Source of the DNA: Desulfurellales bacterium
Lineage (GTDB): Bacteria; Campylobacterota_A; Desulfurellia; Desulfurellales; Hippeaceae
Direction: 5' to 3'
DNA: 5,017 nucleotides
Assembly (NCBI GenBank): GCA_027064405.1
Contig: JAMOPP010000203.1
Coordinates: 1-5,017 of the forward strand
Made by a program: the position numbers and the translations under genes. Shown piece by piece: positions 1 to 5,017 of the stretch. The notes beneath the pieces were generated by a model that was not told where the DNA came from, did not search any database, and saw nothing but the letters and a program-made list of their open reading frames with translations. Positions within the stretch are counted from its first letter, which is position 1. The number at the start of each line of letters is the position of its first letter.

Positions 1-46
1 GAGATGTAAAAAGTAGTAACAAAACAACTAATGCCATTTTTTTCAT
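1..46 (-). CDS. Start of an exported protein gene (signal peptide only, runs off the window)
   Basis: Only the first 15 codons are visible. They read MKKMALVVLLLLFTS: a short basic start followed by an unbroken hydrophobic stretch, as in a Sec signal peptide or lipoprotein signal. The ATG is at 46-44. An AAGGAG ribosome binding site lies 8 nt upstream (60-55), and a strong promoter of its own sits at 80-107. The mature protein lies outside the window, so function and exact class (periplasmic, lipoprotein or outer membrane) cannot be told. It has the same orientation as the operon ending at 120 but is probably transcribed separately, because the promoter sits between them. Confidence 0.75.
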   Translation of the reverse strand, partial: MKKMALVVLLLLFTS

Positions 47-79
47 AAAAAGAGCTCCTTAAAACAAAAGTTAATAAGA

Positions 80-107
80 AGTATATATTCTTAATGAAAA
101 TTGTCAA
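80..107 (-). promoter_or_regulatory. Sigma70-like promoter for the exported-protein gene
   Basis: On the minus strand a perfect -35 TTGACA (107-102) is followed by a 16-nt spacer and a -10 TATACT (85-80, five of six consensus bases). The predicted start is near 73, giving a leader of about 27 nt before the ATG at 46. It lies just past the stop codon of the HD-GYP gene, so the edge gene can be expressed independently of that operon. This comes from motif reading only. Confidence 0.7.
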
Positions 108-119
108 TTTTATGTAACT

Positions 120-1061
120 TTAAGTTATCGAAAAACATTTTACAAAAGATGCGTACATTTCAGAACCAAATTCCTTAACAAAATATTCCTTATTCTCTTT
201 TAAAGCATCAAAGGTGTTTTGTGGCAAATTTTTTTTGTATTCTCTGTGAGATGTAAGCGCATCGAATATATCGCACATTGAACATATTCTTGCAAAAGTG
301 CTTATGTTCTTTTTTCCAAAAGGATATCCTGAGCCATCAATTCTTTCATGGTGCTCAAGAACTATATTTTTTATTATCTGTGATTTGATTTTCAACTCTT
401 TTTCCAAGATTTCAACACCGTATATAGGATGCTTTTTGATTTCTGCAAATTCTTTTTCCGTGTATTTGTCTTTTTTTGAGACTATGTTTTTATCTATCTT
501 AAGCATACCTATATCGTGCAGAAAATAACCCCTGGCGATTTCTTCAAATTTTTTATTTGATATTTCAGGATAAAGTTTTTTCGTGAGCATAGATGAATAG
601 ATACCCACATTTATCATATGATTTGAAAGATTCGAGGTGTCGCTTTTTATAAAAGACAAAAAGATTGATACGGATGCACTGTCATTCATAGAATAAAGAA
701 CAAAGTTTGATATATCTTGAAAAGTATCTTTAACAAGTGAAATGTCGTTATTTTTAACCAAGTTGTCTATTTTGTCAAATATCGATATGTAAACCGCATA
801 AAGTCTGTTCTCTTTTGAAATATCGTTTGCACTTAAAATATTTTCCAAGTTTGATGCTATATATTTGTTATATTTGTCGATTTGCTTAATGGGTATATAA
901 ACATTGATATTTTTATTATTATCCAAAAGTGCATTGTGGTCAATTAAGGGTTGTGAACCGCTCAATAAAAGTAGCGGTTTTGTATCGTTCATTATGTATA
1001 TGTCAAATTCCCTGCTGTTAGATGGCTGAAGAAGATTTAGTCTAATCGGGACAAACTTCAT
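120..1061 (-). CDS. HD-GYP domain protein, probable cyclic di-GMP phosphodiesterase
   Basis: This 313-residue cytoplasmic protein has no membrane segment or signal peptide. Residues about 140-310 form an HD-GYP domain, a family that hydrolyses cyclic di-GMP (and in some members cGAMP). Visible metal-ligand positions are H148, the HD pair H182-D183, H211 (HP), H237-H238 and D264. The signature HHERIDGSGYP spans 237-247, followed by CDIFDALTSHREY at 263-275. All core residues are present, so activity is expected. The Glu four residues before the first His, used in some trinuclear-metal members, is Asn (N144), so a two-metal site is more likely (inference). The N-terminal 110 residues are not a recognisable receiver, PAS or GAF domain, although a similar lead-in precedes HD-GYP in some anaerobes. 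It is the last gene of its operon, 5 nt after cobO, with no clear Shine-Dalgarno sequence, so translational coupling is likely. Confidence 0.9.
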   Translation of the reverse strand: MKFVPIRLNLLQPSNSREFDIYIMNDTKPLLLLSGSQPLIDHNALLDNNKNINVYIPIKQIDKYNKYIASNLENILSANDISKENRLYAVYISIFDKIDNLVKNNDISLVKDTFQDISNFVLYSMNDSASVSIFLSFIKSDTSNLSNHMINVGIYSSMLTKKLYPEISNKKFEEIARGYFLHDIGMLKIDKNIVSKKDKYTEKEFAEIKKHPIYGVEILEKELKIKSQIIKNIVLEHHERIDGSGYPFGKKNISTFARICSMCDIFDALTSHREYKKNLPQNTFDALKENKEYFVKEFGSEMYASFVKCFSIT

Positions 1062-1066
1062 AATTT

Positions 1067-1585
1067 TTACTTTTCAATGCCTATTCTTGCATTTATTCCC
1101 TTTGTATAGTAATGTTTCACATCTTTCATCTCTGTTACAAGATCGGCTTTATCTATAATTTTTTGAGTTGCGTATCTGCCTGTTATTATAAGCTCGCAGT
1201 TTTTAGGCTTTGCATCAATCAGTTTTATTAAATCGTCATCTGAAAAAAGTTTAAAATAAACCGCTATATTTGCTTCATCAAGAACAACAACATCGTAGTT
1301 GTCGTTTTTGAAGGCATTTAATACGAAATTATAGCCTTTTTGAGCCTGTTCTACATCTTCTGCTACAGGTTTGGAGTGTATAAAACCCTCACGCCCAAAC
1401 TGTTTTACGGTTAAATTGTCAAATTTCTCCAAAGCTTTATGCTCACTGTATTTTTGACCTTTAACAAACTGCACAAACAGAACCTTGAAACCCGCCCCAA
1501 GTGCTCTTATCGATATACCTATTGCAGCGGTTGTTTTACCTTTACCGTTCCCAGTATAAACTTGAGTGTAGCCTTTATTCTTCAT
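1067..1585 (-). CDS. cobO: Cob(I)yrinic acid a,c-diamide / cob(I)alamin adenosyltransferase (CobA/CobO/BtuR family)
   Basis: This 172-residue cytoplasmic enzyme transfers the 5'-deoxyadenosyl group of ATP to reduced cob(I)alamin or cob(I)yrinic acid a,c-diamide, giving adenosylcorrinoid for synthesis or salvage of coenzyme B12. The P-loop TGNGKGKTTA lies at residues 11-20, the Walker B-like VVLDEAN at 100-106 and ELIITGRYA at 131-139. The family-typical tail ADLVTEMKDVKHYYTKGI runs through 147-164 and ends ARIGIEK. The length is near the family norm, somewhat shorter than the E. coli protein. The start at 1585 has AAGGAG at 1599-1594, placed inside the last codons of the preceding chaperone gene, whose stop is 3 nt away. 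No other cobalamin genes and no cobalamin riboswitch are visible, so it could serve salvage as well as de novo synthesis. Confidence 0.93.
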   Translation of the reverse strand: MKNKGYTQVYTGNGKGKTTAAIGISIRALGAGFKVLFVQFVKGQKYSEHKALEKFDNLTVKQFGREGFIHSKPVAEDVEQAQKGYNFVLNAFKNDNYDVVVLDEANIAVYFKLFSDDDLIKLIDAKPKNCELIITGRYATQKIIDKADLVTEMKDVKHYYTKGINARIGIEK

Positions 1586-1588
1586 AAT

Positions 1589-2185
1589 TCAAGCTCCTTT
1601 AAGTAAATTTTCCTCTTTTTTTAAGAAACTTATACCTATTTCTGCAAGGGCTTTATAAAACAAAGGTGTCTCATTGTATCTTATTAAATCATCAAAAAAG
1701 TTATAAATCCAACTAAATAGATGTTCAAAGAAAAATTGTTTAAATACAGGCAGGCAACCATCTTGGTTTTCAAGTATAAAAGAAGCAAATTCCATTTCAA
1801 AGGTTATGGAATCCGGAAATTCTTTTGAGTCAAATATTTCAAGCCCGCACTCCCTATATATCTGAACGAGTTCATCGCTACTTTCACTTACGAGCAAGCC
1901 CTCTTTATAGAATGATTCATAAGGATGAAGAGGTGTCGATGGAAAATTTGATATGAATAGGGATGTGTATGTTCCCTGCCATTCGTCGAGTTTTAGATTT
2001 TTCATTTCTGCAAAACCTTTTTTAAGATTTCTTATGCCCGTTATTTTGTACCCGCTTTTATTTAACGCTGAATAATGCGTGTTTACAAGTTCGATGCTTT
2101 TTGCAACTACATCTTCGAAGCCCTCTGAAGGGTATGTGAAACAAATGCCTAAAAATCTATACAATACCATTCTGTCTTCTCTCAT
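1589..2185 (-). CDS. TorD/DmsD/NarJ-family redox-enzyme maturation chaperone
   Basis: This 198-residue, largely helical soluble protein matches the TorD family. Members bind the catalytic subunit of a molybdopterin oxidoreductase (such as DMSO, TMAO, nitrate, thiosulfate or arsenate reductase) before cofactor insertion and Tat export. Visible marks are LYRFLGICFTYP (8-19), YTSLFI (73-78), PLHPYESFYKEG (85-96), the acidic PDSITFEMEF segment (124-133) and the aromatic-rich FFFEHLFSWIYNFF (151-164). The His that often follows the Asp of the acidic motif is Ser here (S126). I chose the ATG at 2185 because AAGGAG sits at 2196-2191. The frame is open to 2227, but that extension has no ribosome binding site and crosses a hairpin. 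It is the first gene of the operon. No reductase gene is in view, so the client is unknown. Confidence 0.85.
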   Translation of the reverse strand: MREDRMVLYRFLGICFTYPSEGFEDVVAKSIELVNTHYSALNKSGYKITGIRNLKKGFAEMKNLKLDEWQGTYTSLFISNFPSTPLHPYESFYKEGLLVSESSDELVQIYRECGLEIFDSKEFPDSITFEMEFASFILENQDGCLPVFKQFFFEHLFSWIYNFFDDLIRYNETPLFYKALAEIGISFLKKEENLLKGA

Positions 2186-2190
2186 AAAAT

Positions 2191-2215
2191 CTCCTTTTTT
2201 TGTTACTACTAACAA
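2191..2215 (-). promoter_or_regulatory. Ribosome binding site with adjoining leader hairpin
   Basis: On the minus strand the arms TTGTTA and TAACAA form a perfect 6-bp stem with a 4-nt loop (2215-2200). A short A-run and AAGGAG (2196-2191) follow, then the ATG at 2185. The Shine-Dalgarno sequence fixes the chaperone start. The hairpin is followed by A rather than U residues, so it is not an intrinsic terminator. Any role in translation or mRNA stability is inference. Confidence 0.5.
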
Positions 2216-2240
2216 TACGCAGAACAAAACTTCAAGTGCG

Positions 2241-2252
2241 TAAATCGATTTA
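2241..2252. promoter_or_regulatory. Perfect 12-bp palindrome over a predicted transcription start (possible operator)
   Basis: TAAATCGATTTA equals its own reverse complement. It lies just downstream of the minus-strand -10 element (2262-2257), where the transcription start near 2250 is expected. A dimeric repressor bound there would block the chaperone/cobO/HD-GYP operon. It is not an FNR/Crp half-site pair of the TTGAT-N4-ATCAA kind. One or a few such palindromes are expected by chance in 5 kb of AT-rich DNA, so only the position makes it notable. Confidence 0.3.
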
Positions 2253-2256
2253 ACAG

Positions 2257-2284
2257 CATATAATATTGACTATGTTTGTGTCAA
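2257..2284 (-). promoter_or_regulatory. Promoter of the chaperone-cobO-HD-GYP operon
   Basis: The minus strand shows a perfect -35 TTGACA (2284-2279), a 16-nt spacer and a weaker -10 TATATG (2262-2257). Initiation near 2250 gives a leader of about 65 nt. A plus-strand TATAAT (2259-2264), without a good -35 partner, overlaps the same bases. Rightward transcription toward the small membrane ORF could therefore compete, though that direction is much less supported. Confidence 0.55.
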
Positions 2285-2314
2285 ATGATAGAAGCTATTT
2301 ATTTGGAAGGTTTT

Positions 2315-2515
2315 ATGCATTATCTTGTTGTTTTTAACGATTCAATAGTTCCTATGGTAACAATTATTTCTATAGCTTTCTTGTATAATGCGGTTTTTAA
2401 ACCCAATATTAAAGAAATATCATCGCTTGCCCTCAATGTTTTTGCTCCGATAATATTTGTAACTACAATTGTATCCGGATTTACAATACCCTTAATCATA
2501 ACCTTATTGAAATAA
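2315..2515 (+). CDS. Short membrane protein resembling the N-terminus of an AEC-family permease, probably a truncated remnant
   Basis: The ORF has 66 codons. Residues about 4-27 and 36-54 are two hydrophobic helices, and a third short hydrophobic run (56-65) ends at LLK-stop. The SIVP of helix 1, then FKPNIKEISSLALNVFAPIIF (26-46, a proline in the second helix), and the following IVSG resemble the first helices of auxin efflux carrier (AEC) transporters. Those normally have about 300 residues and ten helices. The rest of the transporter is absent, since pdxJ begins 47 nt later. A 3' deletion is the simplest reading, and a genuine small membrane protein is the alternative. I chose ATG 2315 because GGAAGG (2305-2310) precedes it. 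The frame is open to a TTG at 2276 without a ribosome binding site. Homology is judged from memory of the family pattern. Confidence 0.5.
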   Translation: MHYLVVFNDSIVPMVTIISIAFLYNAVFKPNIKEISSLALNVFAPIIFVTTIVSGFTIPLIITLLK

Positions 2516-2534
2516 ATTTAAAAGATGATAGAAT
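2507..2534 (+). promoter_or_regulatory. Extended -10 promoter for pdxJ-acpS-folC
   Basis: A -35 TTGAAA (2507-2512) overlaps the last codons of the small membrane ORF. A 16-nt spacer follows, ending in TGA (2526-2528), which supplies the TGn of an extended -10. The -10 itself is TAGAAT (2529-2534). The expected start near 2541 leaves a leader of about 22 nt containing the AAGGAGG ribosome binding site (2551-2557) of pdxJ. Confidence 0.6.
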
Positions 2535-2562
2535 TTTAAATATCATATTTAAGGAGGAATCT

Positions 2563-3288
2563 ATGAAACTTGGTGTAAATATTGATCATATAGCCACAAT
2601 AAGACAGGCAAGAATGACAAATGAGCCGGAGCCTGTTTATGCGGCACTGCTTGCTCAGGAGGCACTTGCAGATGGAATAACAACACATTTAAGAAAGGAT
2701 AGAAGACATATTCAGGATAAAGACCTGTATCAGATAAAAGAGATAATAAAAATAAAACTTAACCTTGAAATGAGTTTAAATGAAGAAATTGTAGGCATTG
2801 CTTTGGATGTAAAACCGCAGCAGGCAACTATTGTTCCTGAAAACAGAAAGGAGCTTACAACGGAGGGTGGACTTGATGTTGTAAGAGAATTCTCCAAAGT
2901 GGAAACCGTTGTAGAAGAGCTTCAAAAAAAGGATATTTTTGTAAGTCTTTTTATTGACCCTGATATGAGCCAGATTGATGCAAGTAAAAGCTCCAATGCA
3001 CAGGCAATAGAACTTCATACGGGAAATTATGCGAATGCAAAAACCTGCTCTGAAATTTCCAAAGAGCTACATAGGATTAAAGAAGCTGCTGCTTATGCAA
3101 AGTCACTTGGTTTGGATGTTTATGCAGGGCATGGTTTAACTTATGAAAATGTTAAGCCTGTAGCTGAAATTGAAGAAATAACCGAGTTGAACATAGGTCA
3201 CTCCATTATTGCCAAAAGTGTTTTTATCGGTTTAAAAGAAGCCATTAGGCTTATGAGACAGCTTATACAAGAAGCAAGATGGAAATAG
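2563..3288 (+). CDS. pdxJ: Pyridoxine 5'-phosphate synthase PdxJ
   Basis: This 241-residue TIM-barrel enzyme is the last step of the DXP-dependent vitamin B6 route. It condenses 3-amino-2-oxopropyl phosphate (1-amino-acetone 3-phosphate) with 1-deoxyxylulose 5-phosphate to give pyridoxine 5'-phosphate. The N-terminal signature KLGVNIDHIATIRQAR (2-17) is present. The catalytic residues known in E. coli as H45, E72 and H193 correspond, with a constant offset of three, to H42 (in THLRKDRRHI), E69 (in NLEM) and H190 (in AGHGL). PENRKELTTEGG (92-103), ELHTGNYA (150-157) and LNIGHSIIAKSVFIGL (209-224) are also typical. The length is that of the family. The ATG at 2563 has GGAGG five bases upstream. 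Its last 10 nt overlap acpS. pdxA and dxs are not in view. Confidence 0.97.
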   Translation: MKLGVNIDHIATIRQARMTNEPEPVYAALLAQEALADGITTHLRKDRRHIQDKDLYQIKEIIKIKLNLEMSLNEEIVGIALDVKPQQATIVPENRKELTTEGGLDVVREFSKVETVVEELQKKDIFVSLFIDPDMSQIDASKSSNAQAIELHTGNYANAKTCSEISKELHRIKEAAAYAKSLGLDVYAGHGLTYENVKPVAEIEEITELNIGHSIIAKSVFIGLKEAIRLMRQLIQEARWK

Positions 3289-3611
3289 GTATAGACATAG
3301 AAGAGATTGAAAGAATCAAAAAAGCTTGCAAAAAGTGGTCTAACAGGTTTTTGAATAAAATCTATTCTAAAAGGGAGGTTGAATACTGTTTTAAAAAGTC
3401 GAACCCCTACGAATCTTTGGCAGGAAGATTTTGTGCGAAGGAGGCTGTAATAAAGGTTTTTGAAGGTAAGATATTTTTTAGCGATATAGAAATAATCAAT
3501 AAAGAGAATGGTAAACCGGAGGTCTATATAAACAACAAAAAGGCTGACGGTATTAAATTATCAATAAGTCATACAAAAAGATACGCTACGGCGGTTGCTT
3601 TAAAAGAATGA
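3279..3611 (+). CDS. acpS: Holo-[acyl-carrier-protein] synthase AcpS
   Basis: This 110-residue cytoplasmic enzyme transfers 4'-phosphopantetheine from coenzyme A to a serine of apo-ACP, a step needed for fatty acid synthesis. The Mg2+/CoA-binding residues appear as D6 in GIDIEEIERI (4-13) and E55 in GRFCAKEAVIKV (49-60). NGKPEVYI (77-84) and LSISHTKRYATAVAL (94-108) are the other family blocks. It is a little shorter than the usual 115-130 residues. The loop after KEAVIK is trimmed to VFEGKIFFSDIE, where most members carry a longer Gly-rich segment. The start overlaps the 3' end of pdxJ by 10 nt in another frame, with only a weak AAGAAG upstream, so coupling to pdxJ translation is likely. Its stop overlaps the folC start. 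Confidence 0.95.
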   Translation: MEIGIDIEEIERIKKACKKWSNRFLNKIYSKREVEYCFKKSNPYESLAGRFCAKEAVIKVFEGKIFFSDIEIINKENGKPEVYINNKKADGIKLSISHTKRYATAVALKE

Positions 3612-4822
3612 ATGAAATAGATGCTTTTATAGAATTTAAATCGCTGCTGAATTCATTACAGCCTTATTCAATTGATTTATCTTTGGATAGAACTAAGTTT
3701 ATCTTGGAAAAATTGGGCAATCCGCAGAATAACTTTCAATCCATAATCATCGGAGGAACAAACGGCAAAGGGAGCGTATGTCAGTTTTTGACGGATGTTT
3801 TGATAGATGCAGGTTTGCGTGTTGGCACATACACATCACCCCATTTAATTCAGATTAATGAAAGGTTTAAAGTTAATAATATTCCTGTTAACTATTCCAC
3901 GCTTTTAAAATCAGCACGGTATATACACAAAAATATGTTCAACACTAAGCTGACATATTTTGAATTTTTAACTGTTTTGGCATTTATGGTATTTAAAGAT
4001 TTCAATATAAAATACGCAGTATTGGAAGTTGGTATGGGGGGCGAATTTGATGCTGTCAATGTCGTAAAGCCTATTTTAAGCATTTTGACACGAATATCGC
4101 TTGACCATGAGGAGTATCTCGGCAAGACGCATCAAGAAATAGCTCAAACAAAAGCAAAAATAATGAAAAATATTGGCGTAGTTGGAAAAAACAGCAAAAC
4201 AGTTACGGAAATAATCAGAAAAAACTCAACTTCGAAACTGTTTTTTGTCGATGATAGTTATAAACGGAAAGCAAATTCAACAAATATCTCAATGCACGGC
4301 ATTTCCGTTAGAGAAAATCTGTCAACTGCACTTCTGTCGATAGATGTATTAAATAAATACTATGATTTAAATCTAAAATATGAGTCTTTAAAAAAAAGTT
4401 TTTGGCCTGGAAGATTTGAAGTAATCGAATCCAAAGATAAAACTTATATCTTGGATGGTGCACACAACAAAAATGCCGTATCCAAACTTGTTTTGTCAAT
4501 ACAAAAGTATAAAAATATGGTTTTAATCTTTTCAGCTCTTAATAGAAAGGATTGGAAAAATAATTTAAAAATTCTTATGCCACATTTTTCCAAGATTAAA
4601 TTAACCAAAATAAGCTATCATAATTTTTCTGCAGATTTAGAAAGCCTGAAAAATTTTCTAATCGAGCAAGAGTATAAGGGAAAAGTAGAAATTTTTGAAA
4701 ATGTGAATGAAGCCATTTGGTCTACTTTCTATGAAGAAGATAAAACTTATGTAATATCGGGTTCATTGTATCTTGTCGGGGAAGCAAAATCTTGTTATTT
4801 GAGTAATCTTTTTTTGCCTTAA
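3608..4822 (+). CDS. folC: Dihydrofolate synthase / folylpolyglutamate synthase FolC
   Basis: This 404-residue Mur-ligase-type ATP-dependent enzyme adds glutamate to dihydropteroate and/or to reduced folates. The P-loop GGTNGKGS is at 49-56, TSPHL at 76-80, FEFLT at 118-122, LEVGMGGEFDAVNVV at 139-153 and LDH at 165-167. The presumed carbamylated lysine is K182 in TKAKIMK. PGRFEV (267-272), LDGAHNKNA (282-290) and SGSLYLVGEA (384-393) complete the fold. Odd points are GGE where GGR is usual (E146), T181 and K184 where EKAGI is usual, and K288 where AHNP is usual. The stretch between K182 and DGAHN is about 20 residues shorter than in E. coli. The start ATG overlaps the acpS stop as ATGA. Which of the two activities it has cannot be told from sequence. 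No terminator is seen after it. Confidence 0.93.
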   Translation: MNEIDAFIEFKSLLNSLQPYSIDLSLDRTKFILEKLGNPQNNFQSIIIGGTNGKGSVCQFLTDVLIDAGLRVGTYTSPHLIQINERFKVNNIPVNYSTLLKSARYIHKNMFNTKLTYFEFLTVLAFMVFKDFNIKYAVLEVGMGGEFDAVNVVKPILSILTRISLDHEEYLGKTHQEIAQTKAKIMKNIGVVGKNSKTVTEIIRKNSTSKLFFVDDSYKRKANSTNISMHGISVRENLSTALLSIDVLNKYYDLNLKYESLKKSFWPGRFEVIESKDKTYILDGAHNKNAVSKLVLSIQKYKNMVLIFSALNRKDWKNNLKILMPHFSKIKLTKISYHNFSADLESLKNFLIEQEYKGKVEIFENVNEAIWSTFYEEDKTYVISGSLYLVGEAKSCYLSNLFLP

Positions 4823-4857
4823 AGTAAAATTTGGCTTATGCACAGGCATTTAACTTG

Positions 4858-4890
4858 TGGTATTAAAAGTTGCTATGCTATGGTATTAAA
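4858..4890. repeat. 10-bp direct repeat TGGTATTAAA, two copies
   Basis: TGGTATTAAA occurs at 4858-4867 and again at 4881-4890, a period of 23 bases, with GCTATGCTAT between them. The spacing is near two helical turns, which would suit a tandem protein-binding site. It could equally be chance or the trace of an insertion. There are only two copies, so this is not a CRISPR array. Confidence 0.4.
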
Positions 4891-4903
4891 TAATGGATTT
4901 CTG

Positions 4904-4942
4904 ACACTTGCATCCTTTACGCAAAGTAATAAGGAGAAGTGT
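4904..4942 (+). promoter_or_regulatory. Imperfect hairpin enclosing a Shine-Dalgarno-like AAGGAG
   Basis: ACACTT (4904-4909) pairs with AAGTGT (4937-4942), CCT (4914-4916) with AGG (4932-4934), and TTAC (4917-4920) with GTAA (4926-4929) around a GCAAA loop. Small internal loops separate the stems. AAGGAG (4931-4936) lies in the 3' arm. A GTG at 4944 would begin a 13-codon frame ending at 4985. No T-run follows, so it is not a standard terminator. Its function is unknown. Confidence 0.35.
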
Positions 4943-5017
4943 GGTGTTTGAAATATATTTAAAGTTGAGTATATTTATGATATAGGTTATCGGGTAAATT
5001 TAAACCACTATCGGTGT

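Larger units (their letters stand above)
4823..5017 (+). other. Non-coding right edge with a direct repeat and a hairpin; no supported gene
   Basis: This 195-base tail holds no frame I can support. A 37-codon frame (4838-4951) starting MHRHLTCG is open but lacks a ribosome binding site, and I do not recognise it. There is no GC-rich stem followed by a T-run, so termination after folC is not obvious. On the minus strand a frame entering from the right edge stays open for only 18 codons before a stop. That is too little to call the end of a neighbouring gene. Confidence 0.5.

Noticed and set aside
115..127. Inverted repeat TAACTT-T-AAGTTA across the HD-GYP stop codon
   Set aside because: With a one-base centre it cannot fold as a terminator hairpin. 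As a protein site upstream of the edge promoter it is possible, but no better than chance in AT-rich DNA.
298..528. Open plus-strand frame opposite the HD-GYP gene
   Set aside because: It lies entirely antisense to conserved catalytic motifs of a real gene and has no ribosome binding site or recognisable product.
2186..2227. Upstream ATG at 2227 extending the chaperone by 14 residues
   Set aside because: The extension has no ribosome binding site and spans the leader hairpin, whereas ATG 2185 has AAGGAG.
2186..2256. Cobalamin riboswitch upstream of the cobO operon
   Set aside because: The leader is only about 65 nt, too short for the cobalamin aptamer, and no B12-box-like sequence was seen.
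2776..3018. Open minus-strand frame opposite pdxJ
   Set aside because: It is a shadow of pdxJ codon use; the pdxJ reading has all catalytic residues.
3892..4125. Open minus-strand frame opposite folC
   Set aside because: It overlaps FolC motifs and has no independent coding evidence; another at 4308-4499 is rejected for the same reason.
4838..4951. 37-codon plus-strand frame after folC
   Set aside because: It has no ribosome binding site, no recognisable sequence and an overlapping hairpin; open by chance is more likely.
1..5017. A new defence, CRISPR or biosynthetic system
   Set aside because: All sizeable genes fit known families in ordinary operons; there are no repeat arrays, toxin-antitoxin pairs, nucleases or transposases in view.

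Overview
The window is AT-rich (roughly one-third G+C by eye) and densely coded. It carries Shine-Dalgarno sequences of the AAGGAG type, sigma70-like promoters and short intergenic gaps. The gene mix is PdxJ-type vitamin B6 synthesis, a TorD/NarJ-like chaperone that implies an anaerobic molybdoenzyme, corrinoid adenosylation and HD-GYP signalling. This suggests a Gram-negative anaerobe with an AT-rich genome. A Deferribacterota-like or related lineage is my best guess, from gene style only and not proven.

Left half, minus strand. From about 2284 down to 120 lies a three-gene operon: a TorD-family redox-enzyme chaperone, cobO (cob(I)yrinic acid a,c-diamide/cobalamin adenosyltransferase) and an HD-GYP domain c-di-GMP phosphodiesterase. 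The gaps between them are 3 and 5 nt. A promoter (TTGACA, 16-nt spacer, TATATG) precedes the operon. A perfect 12-bp palindrome lies over the predicted transcription start, and a small hairpin lies against the first ribosome binding site. Beyond the operon, at the left edge, a further minus-strand gene begins with its own strong promoter. Only its first 15 codons are in the window, and they look like a signal peptide.

Middle, plus strand. A 66-codon membrane ORF (2315-2515) looks like only the N-terminal two to three helices of an AEC-family (auxin efflux carrier-like) permease. It is probably a truncated remnant.

Right half, plus strand. pdxJ, acpS and folC form an overlapping operon (10-nt and 4-nt overlaps) driven by an extended -10 promoter just upstream of pdxJ. 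The products make pyridoxine 5'-phosphate, activate acyl carrier protein and make (poly)glutamylated folate. They share housekeeping cofactor supply rather than one pathway. The last 195 bases hold no convincing gene, but contain a 10-bp direct repeat and an imperfect hairpin around a ribosome-binding-site-like sequence.

I see no CRISPR array, tRNA, rRNA, complete mobile element or clear new defence or biosynthetic system. The points most worth a second look are the AEC remnant, the chaperone/CobO/HD-GYP grouping with its promoter palindrome, sequence departures in FolC, and the 3' non-coding element.
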